Part shown: positions 8,477 through 16,597 of the stretch, piece by piece
Layout: every line of letters starts with the position of its first letter
How positions within the stretch are numbered: position 1 is the first letter of the stretch
Source of the DNA: an uncultured Pelagibacteraceae bacterium
GTDB taxonomy: Bacteria; Pseudomonadota; Alphaproteobacteria; Pelagibacterales; Pelagibacteraceae
Assembly: GCA_902630945.1 (NCBI GenBank)
Contig: CACOWV010000005.1
Span: 1-53,929, forward strand
DNA length: 53,929 nt
Reading direction: 5' to 3'
Notes under the pieces: model-generated
Database searches by the model: none
Told to the model about the DNA's origin: nothing
The model's input: only the letters and a program-made list of their open reading frames with translations
Program-made: the position numbers and the translations under genes

Positions 8477-9893
8477 TTCTTATGAATTAGCAAAAAGCTA
8501 TGTCGAAGAGGTAAGAAATAAGATTGAAGCAGATATTGTATTGATAGCTTTTGATACTAATAAAAGTGCAAAATTTTTAAATGATAATAATAATGAATAT
8601 TTAAGGTTTTTGAGAACACAAAAACTTATTAGAGATGTAGATGAAATTCATATAATTGATAAAGATAAAAATTTAATTCATTCTTCAGAGGAAAATAATA
8701 AATATATAGCACCTATAGATAGAGCGTTAAATTTAGTTCTTGATGATGATCGACCACTAAAAATAATTAATGCTCCAGCTAATATTTCAGCAGCAATTAT
8801 GAGATTGCAAGCTTTTGATAATAGATTTTTATATGTTGTTAAATTTCTTGAAAAAGACATTTCCAACTATCTATCAGAGTCTCAAGAAGCAATTAGTTTT
8901 TATTATACAGTTGAAGAAAGAAGTACTGGAATTAAGATTTCTTTTGCATTAATCTATATTATAATTGTAGCTTTATTATTATTTGTATCAATTACTATTG
9001 CAATAAGATTTTCTTCAAGATTTTTTAGGTCAATAAATAATTTGATTTTAGCTTCTTCAGCAATTGGAAGAGGTGAATTAAATACTAAGGTCCCAGAAAT
9101 AAAAACAGATAAAGATATGGAAATCTTAAATAGAAACTTCAATCTAATGACCGATCAATTGAAAAATCAACAAGAAAAATTGATTATCAATGAAAGACAT
9201 GAAGCATGGGAAAATTTAGCTAGAAAACTTGCGCATGAAATTAAAAATCCTCTTACGCCTATTCAATTAACAATTGATAGAATTAAAAATAAATATTTAG
9301 AACAACTTTCAAAAAATGAGCAAAAAAATTTTCAAGAAAATTTAAAAATAATAGATAATCAAATAAAACAAATAGAAAATTTAGTAAATGAATTTTCAGA
9401 CTTTGCGAGAATGCCCAAACCTATATTAAAGGATAATGATCTTATTAAAATTTTATATGATAATATTAAATTATTGTCAGAAATCGATAAAGGTATCGAA
9501 ATAAACTTAAAAAAGAATAAAGAAAAAATTTTATTCAACTGTGACAAAGAACAAATTGGAAGAGTATTTTTTAACTTAATAAAAAATTCTATCGAAAGTA
9601 TCCATCAAAAATTTGAAAAAGACCCTGATTTTACTAAGAAAATTTTAATTGAAATTTTACAAAACAATAGCCATATTAAATTCACACTTGTTGATAATGG
9701 AATAGGTTTCAATCAAATAAAAGGCAAAATTAGAAATATATTGAACCCATATTTTACAACAAAAAAAAATGGAACAGGATTAGGACTATCAATAGTAAAT
9801 AAAATTATAAATGATCATAATGGTGAGCTTAATTTTTATTCAATAAATGATGGAGCTAAAATAGAAATAATTTTTGAAACAAATGGCAATTGA
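8433..9893 (+). CDS. ntrY: NtrY-like sensor histidine kinase, N-terminally disrupted
   Basis: Carries most of the nitrogen-related sensor kinase paired with NtrX. From the frame break onward it has a predicted periplasmic sensing region beginning VVNNSYELAKSYVEE, a membrane helix (about 173-194 of this frame), a HAMP linker, the phospho-acceptor H-box LARKLAHEIKNPLTPIQL, an N-box with NLIKNSIES, and G boxes DNGIGF and GTGLGLSIV. A cytoplasmic PAS domain, present in many longer NtrY proteins, is not apparent. The ATG at 8433 is only the first possible start in this frame; the natural start is probably 8249 in an undamaged allele. The kinase core is intact, so the damage is confined to the membrane anchor. 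Its end overlaps ntrX by 11 bases. Confidence 0.8.
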   Translation: MKLKNRSKVTTVVNNSYELAKSYVEEVRNKIEADIVLIAFDTNKSAKFLNDNNNEYLRFLRTQKLIRDVDEIHIIDKDKNLIHSSEENNKYIAPIDRALNLVLDDDRPLKIINAPANISAAIMRLQAFDNRFLYVVKFLEKDISNYLSESQEAISFYYTVEERSTGIKISFALIYIIIVALLLFVSITIAIRFSSRFFRSINNLILASSAIGRGELNTKVPEIKTDKDMEILNRNFNLMTDQLKNQQEKLIINERHEAWENLARKLAHEIKNPLTPIQLTIDRIKNKYLEQLSKNEQKNFQENLKIIDNQIKQIENLVNEFSDFARMPKPILKDNDLIKILYDNIKLLSEIDKGIEINLKKNKEKILFNCDKEQIGRVFFNLIKNSIESIHQKFEKDPDFTKKILIEILQNNSHIKFTLVDNGIGFNQIKGKIRNILNPYFTTKKNGTGLGLSIVNKIINDHNGELNFYSINDGAKIEIIFETNGN

Positions 9894-11238
9894 AATTTTA
9901 ATAGTTGATGACAATGTAGATATAAGAAATATTTTAAATGAGTTAATAATAGATGCAGGTTATAAAACTAGATTGGCAGCAAATTTTAATCAAGCTCTGT
10001 CGGAAATAGATAAAAAAATGCCAGATGTGGCAATATTAGATGTGAAACTTGATAAAGGTGACAATGATGGAATTGAATTATTATCGCATATAAAATCTAA
10101 AAATAAAGATGTGCCAGTAATAATAATAACAGGACATGCAAATATAGAAATGGCTGTTAATTCACTCAAATTAGGAGCATTTGAATTTATTGAGAAGCCT
10201 TTTGATCAATCTAGATTACTGAATTTTGTTAAAAGAGCTGTTGAAAATTTAAAATTAAAATCACAAAATAAAGATTATGAAAGCAAATTGTTTTATTCTT
10301 ATGACTTAATTGGGGATAGTAAAAATATTTCAAATATTAGAGATCAGATTGATAAGATTTCAATTACAGATAGCAGAATACTAATCAATGGACCTTCTGG
10401 ATCTGGAAAGGAATTAATCGCAAGAAAAATACACAAGAATTCTAAAAGAAATGATAAACCATTTATAATTCTAAATGGAGCTCTACTTGATGGAAATAAA
10501 TATGAACTTGAATTATTTGGTGAAGAAAAGACTAATGGTTCAATTTCATATGGAGCCCTTGAAAAAGCAAATCAAGGGACACTACTTATTGATCAAGTAT
10601 CAGAAATTCCATTAGATATACAATCAAAAATTTTAAGAGTTTTGACAGATCAAAAATTCAAAAGACTAAATGGCAATAATGATATTAATGTTGATGTGAG
10701 ACTGATTTGTTCTTCAAGCAAAGATTTAAAAGAAGAAATTAAAATTGGTAATTTTAGAGAAGATTTATATCATAGGCTAAATGTATTTGAAATTAACATA
10801 AAATCTCTCAATGAAAGAGTATCAGATATTCCTTTATTAATTAAATATTTTTCGAAAAAAATTTCACAAAATTATAATATTAAACAATTAGAGATTGATG
10901 ATAATGATAGCTATATTTTAAACCATAATTGGCAAGGAAATGTAAGAGAGTTGAGAAATTTAATAGAAAGAATTGCCATCTTACAACCTGATTCAAAAGA
11001 AAAAATTTCTACAATAGTTAAAGAGTCATTAAAATATCAAAATTATAACGATAAATTAGCAGAAAATAGCCTTTCTGTGCCATTAAAAGAGGCTAGAGAA
11101 AAGTTTGAAAAAGAGTATTTAACTATTCAATTAAAAAAGTTTAATGGAAATATATCTAAAACAGCTACCTTTGTTGGCATGGAAAGAAGCGCTCTCCATA
11201 GAAAGTTGAAAGGTCTAGGAATAAAAGAATTTAATTAA
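9883..11238 (+). CDS. ntrX: NtrX-like response regulator (AAA+ and Fis domains)
   Basis: Response regulator partner of NtrY, associated in alphaproteobacteria with nitrogen metabolism and redox. I chose ATG 9883 (451 residues, beginning MAIEILIVDD) over an upstream TTG at 9874 because the receiver domain starts here. Domains: receiver 1-120 with phospho-acceptor Asp53 and Lys105; AAA+ about 140-370 with Walker A GPSGSGKE at 170-177; Fis-type helix-turn-helix at the end (GMERSALHRKLK). Two departures from sigma-54 activators are visible: no GAFTGA loop (after ELFGEEK comes TNGSISYGALE), and Walker B reads LLIDQ with Gln238 where Glu is expected. This suggests a DNA-binding regulator that does not drive sigma-54 promoters. 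Confidence 0.92.
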   Translation: MAIEILIVDDNVDIRNILNELIIDAGYKTRLAANFNQALSEIDKKMPDVAILDVKLDKGDNDGIELLSHIKSKNKDVPVIIITGHANIEMAVNSLKLGAFEFIEKPFDQSRLLNFVKRAVENLKLKSQNKDYESKLFYSYDLIGDSKNISNIRDQIDKISITDSRILINGPSGSGKELIARKIHKNSKRNDKPFIILNGALLDGNKYELELFGEEKTNGSISYGALEKANQGTLLIDQVSEIPLDIQSKILRVLTDQKFKRLNGNNDINVDVRLICSSSKDLKEEIKIGNFREDLYHRLNVFEINIKSLNERVSDIPLLIKYFSKKISQNYNIKQLEIDDNDSYILNHNWQGNVRELRNLIERIAILQPDSKEKISTIVKESLKYQNYNDKLAENSLSVPLKEAREKFEKEYLTIQLKKFNGNISKTATFVGMERSALHRKLKGLGIKEFN

Positions 11239-11239
11239 A

Positions 11240-12631
11240 ATGAATATTATAATTTGTGGTGCTGGTAGAGTAGGTTTTACTATATCTAAATTATTAAGTG
11301 AGCAAGGTCATTCAATTACTGTAATTGATCAATCTAGTGATGATATACAGAAAATAAATGACAGCTTAGACGTAAAAGCTATTGTAGGTAAAGCTACATA
11401 TCCCTCAATTTTAGAAAAAGCTAATGCCTCCGAAACAGACATGATTATAGCAGTTACAAGAAATGATGAGATTAACATGCTTATTTGTCAAATAGCTTTT
11501 TCTATATTTAAAATTCAAAAAAAAATAGCAAGAATAAGATCTCAAGATTATTTAAATCCAAAATTTACTAGAGTTTATAGTAAAGAAAATTTACCTATTG
11601 ATGTCATTATTTCACCTGAAATTGAAATAGCTAAATCAATTCAGAGAAAACTGGAAGCTCCAGGAGCTTTAGATAGTGTACCGTTTGCAGACAACAAAAT
11701 AAGATTATTAGAAATCCTAATAAAAGATAATTGTAAGTCAATTAATATCAAATTTAATGAATTAACAAAAAAATACCCAAAACTTGAAGCTAATGTTATT
11801 GGAATAAATAGAGATGATAAATTCTTTATTCCAAAAAAAAATGACTCAGTTAGAAAAGATGATAAAATATATGCAATAATTAATTCATCACAAATGTCAG
11901 AAACTCTAGAGGCATTTGGTCATGAAGAAAAAATTTCAAAAAAAATTCTGATTATTGGAGGGGGAAATATTGGATTTAATCTTGCAAAAAATATTGAGGA
12001 AAAACTAGAAACTATAAGAGTAAAAATTGTTGAGAAAAATAAAGAGCGAGCAGAATATTTAGCAAATGAGTTGAATGATACTATAGTGATTAATGGTGAT
12101 GGTTTAGATGAAGAAGTTCTTGCTGAGGCAAACTTAGAGGAGGTAGAAACTGTCTTAGCGCTAACAAATGATGATGAAGATAATTTAATGGTAAGTGTTC
12201 TTGTTGAAAAGTTCGCTAAAGATAAAAAAGAAATAGATGACAAGAGAACTATGGCATTAATAAATAAACCTAATTATTCTTTACTTCAATCCTCATTGAA
12301 AATTGATGATTTAATAGATCCAAGAATGAATACAGTATCAAGTATTTTGAAACATGTTCATAAGGGAACAATTGAAAATGCATATACAATATCAAATGGA
12401 GAATACGAAGTGATTGAAGCAGAAATAATAGAAACTTCAGAGCTTATTAATAAAGAATTAAAGAATTCCAATTTACCTGATGAGATAAGAATTGGTGCAG
12501 TTTTAAGAGATGAAAAAGTAATTATTCCCAGATCTAATTTTACTTTTAAAAAAGATGATCGAGTTGTATTTATAGCTCAAAAAGACTCTATTTCATTTGT
12601 AGAAAATATTTTTAGATTAAGTTCAGTTTAA
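11240..12631 (+). CDS. trkA: Trk potassium uptake, NAD-binding regulatory subunit TrkA
   Basis: Cytoplasmic regulator of the TrkH potassium channel. The 463 residues contain two RCK repeats. The first has the Rossmann motif ICGAGRVGFT at residues 4-13 and the second IIGGGNIGFN near 236-245, each followed by a TrkA-C domain. It starts 1 base after the ntrX stop and ends 4 bases before trkH, so ntrYX-trkAH forms a single rightward unit. The same ntrX-trkA linkage is widespread in alphaproteobacteria. Confidence 0.96.
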   Translation: MNIIICGAGRVGFTISKLLSEQGHSITVIDQSSDDIQKINDSLDVKAIVGKATYPSILEKANASETDMIIAVTRNDEINMLICQIAFSIFKIQKKIARIRSQDYLNPKFTRVYSKENLPIDVIISPEIEIAKSIQRKLEAPGALDSVPFADNKIRLLEILIKDNCKSINIKFNELTKKYPKLEANVIGINRDDKFFIPKKNDSVRKDDKIYAIINSSQMSETLEAFGHEEKISKKILIIGGGNIGFNLAKNIEEKLETIRVKIVEKNKERAEYLANELNDTIVINGDGLDEEVLAEANLEEVETVLALTNDDEDNLMVSVLVEKFAKDKKEIDDKRTMALINKPNYSLLQSSLKIDDLIDPRMNTVSSILKHVHKGTIENAYTISNGEYEVIEAEIIETSELINKELKNSNLPDEIRIGAVLRDEKVIIPRSNFTFKKDDRVVFIAQKDSISFVENIFRLSSV

Positions 12632-12635
12632 TTAG

Positions 12636-14042
12636 ATGTTAAGTTTACAGCTTAGATATTTAAGTTTCTTTTTTGGTTTGATTTCAATTTTATCTATTTT
12701 TAATATAATTTATTCTTATTACCTTAATTTATATCTCAATTTAGATACTTACTATTTTAGCTTAATAGTATCTTTAATTTTTTCTATTTTATTTTTTAAG
12801 ATTGGAACCTCAGAAAAAAAACCGAACATATATAATAAAATTCTTACAGTTTTTTTTGGGTATATTTTGTTACCGTTAATTTTATCTATTCCTTTTTATT
12901 TTAGTATTTACAATTTTACTTTCTTAAATTCATTTTTTGAATCTATCTCAGGTTTCACATCAACTGGATTCACTATTTTTGAAAATATAAGACATATAGA
13001 TCAAAGCCTTATTTTGTGGAGATCATCAATTCAATGGATAGGTGGTTTGTATTTTTTATTTTCAATTATTTTTTTAATAGATATTTATGATGAAAGTTTT
13101 AAAAAAACACTTACCAATTATATTTCTTTTGATAGTTCAGAAATTTTAAAACAAGCAATCAAAATTTTCTTTTTATATTCAGGTCTTACTCTTTTAATTT
13201 TTATCATATTAAATATTTTTTCAATACGATCTTTTGATTCTTTAAATCTTGCTTTTACTTTGATATCTTCGGGAGGATTTTTACCTGTAAATGAACTTTC
13301 AATAATTATAAAAGAAAATTCACAAATGGTTATTTTATCAATATTAATGTTAATATCTTTCTTTAGTATTTTTTTTACCTACAATTTAGTTTTTTCTAAA
13401 AATAAAAGTATAAATTTTTTTTACGAAGATCTTAATTTAATAGTCTATTTAACAATTATAATTACGATTTTTTTTCTTTTTTTTAGTTCTAATAATAACT
13501 TTTTTGAAAGTTTATTATCTTTATCAAGCAGTGTTTCAAATATTGGTTTTTCATTAGAATTGGATCAACCAAATTTAACTTTCATTTTTCTTATTTTAGT
13601 GATTATTGGAGGTTCTTTTTTTTCAACAAGTTCTGGTCTTAGGTTTATAAAAATTTATTCATTATTCAAATATTCAATTAATCAAATTCTATCTTTTAGT
13701 AGACCAAAAAATATCTATATGAACAAATTGTTGTTTACAAAAATTAATTTTGATTTTAATGAAATAAATAAGTATTTTTTAACAATTGTTATTTTTATTT
13801 TATCTCTCTTTATATTATCTTCTTTACTTAGCTTAAGTGGTATTGAATTTGAGAATGCATTTAAATTAGCGATTTTAACTTTAATGAATACAGTGAATTC
13901 CTCAATTTATGGTTTAGCTGAATTTGATTTTAAAAATTTACATTTTTTAACTAAATACACACTTATTTTCTTTATGATTATTGGAAGAATTGAACTGTTA
14001 ACAATTTTACTTCTTATTAAAAAATTTCTTTTTAAAAATTAA
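12636..14042 (+). CDS. trkH: Trk potassium uptake channel TrkH
   Basis: Membrane subunit that conducts K+ (with Na+ or H+ influence) across the inner membrane. The 468-residue protein is almost entirely hydrophobic with about ten helices. Four pore-loop-like stretches each keep the selectivity glycine: SGFTSTGFT, ISSGGFLP, SVSNIGFS and the degenerate NTVNSSIYGLAE. The STSSGLRFIKIY motif typical of TrkH is present. It pairs with trkA 4 bases upstream. Base composition is extremely T-rich, as expected for a membrane protein in such a genome. Confidence 0.94.
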   Translation: MLSLQLRYLSFFFGLISILSIFNIIYSYYLNLYLNLDTYYFSLIVSLIFSILFFKIGTSEKKPNIYNKILTVFFGYILLPLILSIPFYFSIYNFTFLNSFFESISGFTSTGFTIFENIRHIDQSLILWRSSIQWIGGLYFLFSIIFLIDIYDESFKKTLTNYISFDSSEILKQAIKIFFLYSGLTLLIFIILNIFSIRSFDSLNLAFTLISSGGFLPVNELSIIIKENSQMVILSILMLISFFSIFFTYNLVFSKNKSINFFYEDLNLIVYLTIIITIFFLFFSSNNNFFESLLSLSSSVSNIGFSLELDQPNLTFIFLILVIIGGSFFSTSSGLRFIKIYSLFKYSINQILSFSRPKNIYMNKLLFTKINFDFNEINKYFLTIVIFILSLFILSSLLSLSGIEFENAFKLAILTLMNTVNSSIYGLAEFDFKNLHFLTKYTLIFFMIIGRIELLTILLLIKKFLFKN

Positions 14043-14075
14043 TTAATTATTGTATATGTATATTTCAAAATAGTT

Positions 14076-14152
14076 GCGCCCTTAGCTCAGCTGGATAGAG
14101 CATCGGTTTTCTAAACCGAGGGTCGTAGGTTCGAATCCTTCAGGGCGCGCCA
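14076..14152 (+). tRNA. tRNA-Arg (anticodon TCT)
   Basis: Cloverleaf of 77 bases: acceptor stem GCGCCCT pairs with AGGGCGC, the D-arm carries AGCTCAGCTGGATAGAGC, anticodon loop TTTCTAA reads TCT, and the T-arm contains GGTTCGAATCC. The CCA end is encoded (14150-14152). It reads AGA/AGG, the arginine codons favoured in this A+T-rich genome. No integrase or duplicated tRNA 3' end lies nearby. Confidence 0.97.
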
Positions 14153-14234
14153 ATATTGTCTTTTTTAATATGTTTTTTTTAAAATTTTTCTTGACTAGAT
14201 TCCTCTAATTTGTGCTTATTTACCCAATTTTTCC

Positions 14235-14263
14235 TTGAACAGAGTTTTTTAACATGCTTAAAT
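14235..14263 (+). promoter_or_regulatory. Possible sigma-70 promoter for aapJ
   Basis: TTGAAC (14235-14240), a 17-base spacer and TTAAAT (14258-14263) match the -35 and -10 consensus at four of six positions each. It lies about 65 bases upstream of the aapJ start and just before two inverted repeats. In DNA this A/T-rich such matches are frequent, and TTGACT at 14191 is an alternative -35, so the assignment is tentative. Confidence 0.3.
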
Positions 14264-14270
14264 TATGAAT

Positions 14271-14291
14271 ATTCAAAACTTTGTTTTGAAT
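14271..14291 (+). repeat. Perfect 9-bp inverted repeat in the aapJ leader
   Basis: ATTCAAAAC (14271-14279), spacer TTT, then GTTTTGAAT (14283-14291) are exact reverse complements. It begins 8 bases after the candidate -10 box and directly abuts a second palindrome. It contains CAA-N4-TTG, similar to a motif I recall being reported for Brucella NtrX binding (not checked). It could be a protein-binding operator or an mRNA hairpin. Confidence 0.6.
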
Positions 14292-14308
14292 TATTTGTTA
14301 ACAAATAA
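14291..14308 (+). repeat. Perfect 18-bp palindrome upstream of aapJ
   Basis: TTATTTGTTAACAAATAA is its own reverse complement and ends 21 bases before the aapJ ATG, just ahead of the AAGGAAG ribosome-binding site. As DNA it is a typical dimeric-regulator operator; as RNA it would form a 7-bp stem with a TTAA loop. It shares base 14291 with the preceding inverted repeat, so the two form one compact control region. Confidence 0.6.
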
Positions 14309-14329
14309 ATAATAACAGAAGGAAGAATA

Positions 14330-15370
14330 ATGTTTAAATACTTAAAACAATTAACTTCTTTAGTTGCTATGGTAGCTGTGTTGTTTACTTTTACAACAGA
14401 GTCTATGGCTGCTAAAAAATCTAAAACACTTAAAAACACTCAAAAGAAGGGTTTTGTAAGATGTGGGGTATCTCAAGGTCTTCCAGGATTTTCTAATGCT
14501 GATGCTGCAGGAAATTGGACTGGTGTTGACGTTGATGTATGTAGAGCGGTAGCTGCTGCGGTATTAGGTGATGCAAACAAAGTTAAGTTTACACCACTAA
14601 GTGCTAAAGAAAGATTTACAGCTTTAACTTCAGGTGAGATTGATATCTTATCAAGAAACACAACTTGGACTCTTTCTAGAGATGCTGATATCGGACTTAC
14701 TTTCGTAGGTGTGAACTTTTACGATGGACAAGGTTTCATGGTAAGAAAAAGTTCAGGTATTACTTCAGTAGATCAATTCAAAAATGGTATCTCAGCTTGT
14801 ACAAATATTGGTACAACAACTGAGTTAAATATGAGAGACTTCTTTAATTCAAGAGGAATTTCTTATGAACCAGTTGCTTTTGAAAAAGCTGATGAAGTTG
14901 TAGCTGCTTATGATGCTGGTAGATGTGATACATATACTACTGATAAATCTGGTTTGGCTGCTCAAAGAACTAAAATGAAGAACCCTGATGAACACATTGT
15001 TTTACCAGAAACTATTTCTAAAGAACCTTTAGGACCAGTTGTTAGACAAGGTGACTCAGTATGGGAAGATATCGTAAGATGGTCTTTGAACACTATGATT
15101 GAAGCAGAAGAATACGGTATTACTTCAGCAAATGCAGACTCAATGAAAACTTCAGATAACCCACAAATCAAAAGACTTGTTGGTGCTGAAGGTGAAATGG
15201 GTGCAGCATTTGGTTTAGATAATGAGTGGAACTTGAGAATTATCAAACAAGTTGGAAACTATGGTGAAAGTTATAAGAGAAATATAGCTGACACTGGTAT
15301 TTTACCAGACAGAGGTCCAAATGAATTATGGACTAAAGGTGGTATTTTATACGTTCCACCATCAAGATAA
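14330..15370 (+). CDS. aapJ: General L-amino-acid ABC transporter, periplasmic binding protein
   Basis: Family 3 solute-binding protein of the AapJ/BztA/YhdW type, which captures a broad range of L-amino acids in the periplasm. The 346-residue protein has a signal peptide (about 1-27, ending SMA) and an N-lobe starting GFVRCGVSQGLPGFS, with DVDVCRAVAAAVLGD and SAKERFTALTSGEIDILSRN. A strong AAGGAAG site precedes ATG 14330. Codon use is less A+T-extreme (many GCT and GGT), consistent with a highly expressed binding protein. A hairpin terminator follows it inside the operon. Confidence 0.96.
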   Translation: MFKYLKQLTSLVAMVAVLFTFTTESMAAKKSKTLKNTQKKGFVRCGVSQGLPGFSNADAAGNWTGVDVDVCRAVAAAVLGDANKVKFTPLSAKERFTALTSGEIDILSRNTTWTLSRDADIGLTFVGVNFYDGQGFMVRKSSGITSVDQFKNGISACTNIGTTTELNMRDFFNSRGISYEPVAFEKADEVVAAYDAGRCDTYTTDKSGLAAQRTKMKNPDEHIVLPETISKEPLGPVVRQGDSVWEDIVRWSLNTMIEAEEYGITSANADSMKTSDNPQIKRLVGAEGEMGAAFGLDNEWNLRIIKQVGNYGESYKRNIADTGILPDRGPNELWTKGGILYVPPSR

Positions 15371-15390
15371 TTTAAGTTATAAATTAATTA

Positions 15391-15422
15391 AAAAGGGCTA
15401 GATTCTTCTAGCCCTTTTTTTT
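15391..15422 (+). terminator. Rho-independent terminator/attenuator between aapJ and aapQ
   Basis: A perfect 12-bp stem (15391-15402 with 15407-15418), TTCT loop, and a T tract running to 15422. It lies 20 bases after the aapJ stop and 24 bases before the aapQ start on the same strand, so it probably ends most transcripts after the binding-protein gene and lets some through to the permease genes. It is the clearest intrinsic terminator in the window. Confidence 0.88.
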
Positions 15423-15445
15423 ATAAACTCATATATTATCTCACA

Positions 15446-16597
15446 GTGAATTTTAAACTTAAAGATATAGGTCCTCAATTAATGACAGTCATAGCTGTTG
15501 TTCTTGTCTTTGGTTTTTTTACTTACAACGCCCAAGTCAATATGGAGAGTAGAGGTATTGATTTTGGTTATGGATTTTTATCTCAAGAATCATCTTTTGA
15601 TGTTCAATTTTCTTTAATTGAATATGATGGATCTCACTCTTATTTTAGAGCTTATTTAGTTGGACTATTAAATACAATTCTTGTATCAGTAATTGGAATT
15701 TTTTTTGCTACAATACTTGGAGTAATAGTTGGAATAGCTAGATTATCTCCAAATTATTTAATTAATAAATTTGCTGCATTTTACGTAGAATTTTTTAGAA
15801 ATATCCCATTACTACTACAAATATTTTTTTGGTATTTCGCTGCTTTGAGAGCATTACCGCTTCCTCAAGATGCTGAAGCAATGTTTGGAATTGCATTCTT
15901 AACAATTAAAGGTTTATACGTTCCAGCTTTTATATGGCAAAATTTTAATATTTTCTTTTACTCAATTATTGCTGCCATAATTGCAATAATTGTTATTCGT
16001 ATTCAGGCAAAAAAATTACAAGAAACTCAAGGTAAACAAACGCCAGTTTTATTGATATCAATAGGATTAATTTTGATTTTACCTGTTTTAAGTTTTTTAT
16101 TTGGCGGGGTAAAATTGTCATTTGAAGTTCCTGTTTTAAAACAATTAGCCACAACATCCTTTATTTATGAAGGAGGTGTAAGTTTGCCACCTGAATTAAT
16201 TGCTTTAGCATTATCTTTGTCTTTGTACACTGCAACTTTTATAGCTGAATGTGTGAGAGCAGGAATTCAAGGCGTTGGAAAAGGCCAAAAAGAGGCTGCT
16301 GCATCAATTGGGTTAACTCCTAATCAAGTTTTGAAGCTAGTAGTAATGCCTCAAGCTCTTAGAATAATAATACCACCAACAACAAACCAATATTTAAATT
16401 TAACTAAAAATTCTTCATTAGCTGCAGCTATAGCTTATCCTGATTTAGTACTAGTTTTTGCTGGAACAGCATTAATGCAAACTGGTAAGGCAATTGAAAT
16501 TGTATCTATTACAATGTTTACATATCTAACATTGAGTATTTCAATTTCAATATTAATGAACTGGTATAATAAAAAAATAGCAATTACAGAAAAATAA
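15446..16597 (+). CDS. aapQ: General L-amino-acid ABC transporter permease AapQ (GTG start)
   Basis: Inner-membrane permease of the AapJQMP importer. The 383-residue protein begins at GTG 15446; no earlier start is available between it and the terminator. The first helix is at about 12-30, and the HisM-type permease motif YVEFFRNIPLLLQIFFWYF occurs near residues 113-131. The EAA loop that docks on the ATPase is AGIQGVGKGQKEAAASIGLT. The stop overlaps the aapM start by one base. Length is close to the usual 390-400 residues. Confidence 0.94.
   Translation: MNFKLKDIGPQLMTVIAVVLVFGFFTYNAQVNMESRGIDFGYGFLSQESSFDVQFSLIEYDGSHSYFRAYLVGLLNTILVSVIGIFFATILGVIVGIARLSPNYLINKFAAFYVEFFRNIPLLLQIFFWYFAALRALPLPQDAEAMFGIAFLTIKGLYVPAFIWQNFNIFFYSIIAAIIAIIVIRIQAKKLQETQGKQTPVLLISIGLILILPVLSFLFGGVKLSFEVPVLKQLATTSFIYEGGVSLPPELIALALSLSLYTATFIAECVRAGIQGVGKGQKEAAASIGLTPNQVLKLVVMPQALRIIIPPTTNQYLNLTKNSSLAAAIAYPDLVLVFAGTALMQTGKAIEIVSITMFTYLTLSISISILMNWYNKKIAITEK

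Noticed and set aside
9874-9882. TTG start for ntrX three codons upstream
   Set aside because: ATG 9883 begins right at the receiver domain and is the stronger codon.
11920-12243. 107-codon antisense frame inside trkA
   Set aside because: Serine- and phenylalanine-rich reverse reading of a conserved Rossmann domain; no start signal.
14153-14329. Riboswitch upstream of aapJ
   Set aside because: Apart from the two short inverted repeats, I see no conserved core of a known class (glycine, SAM or glutamine types).
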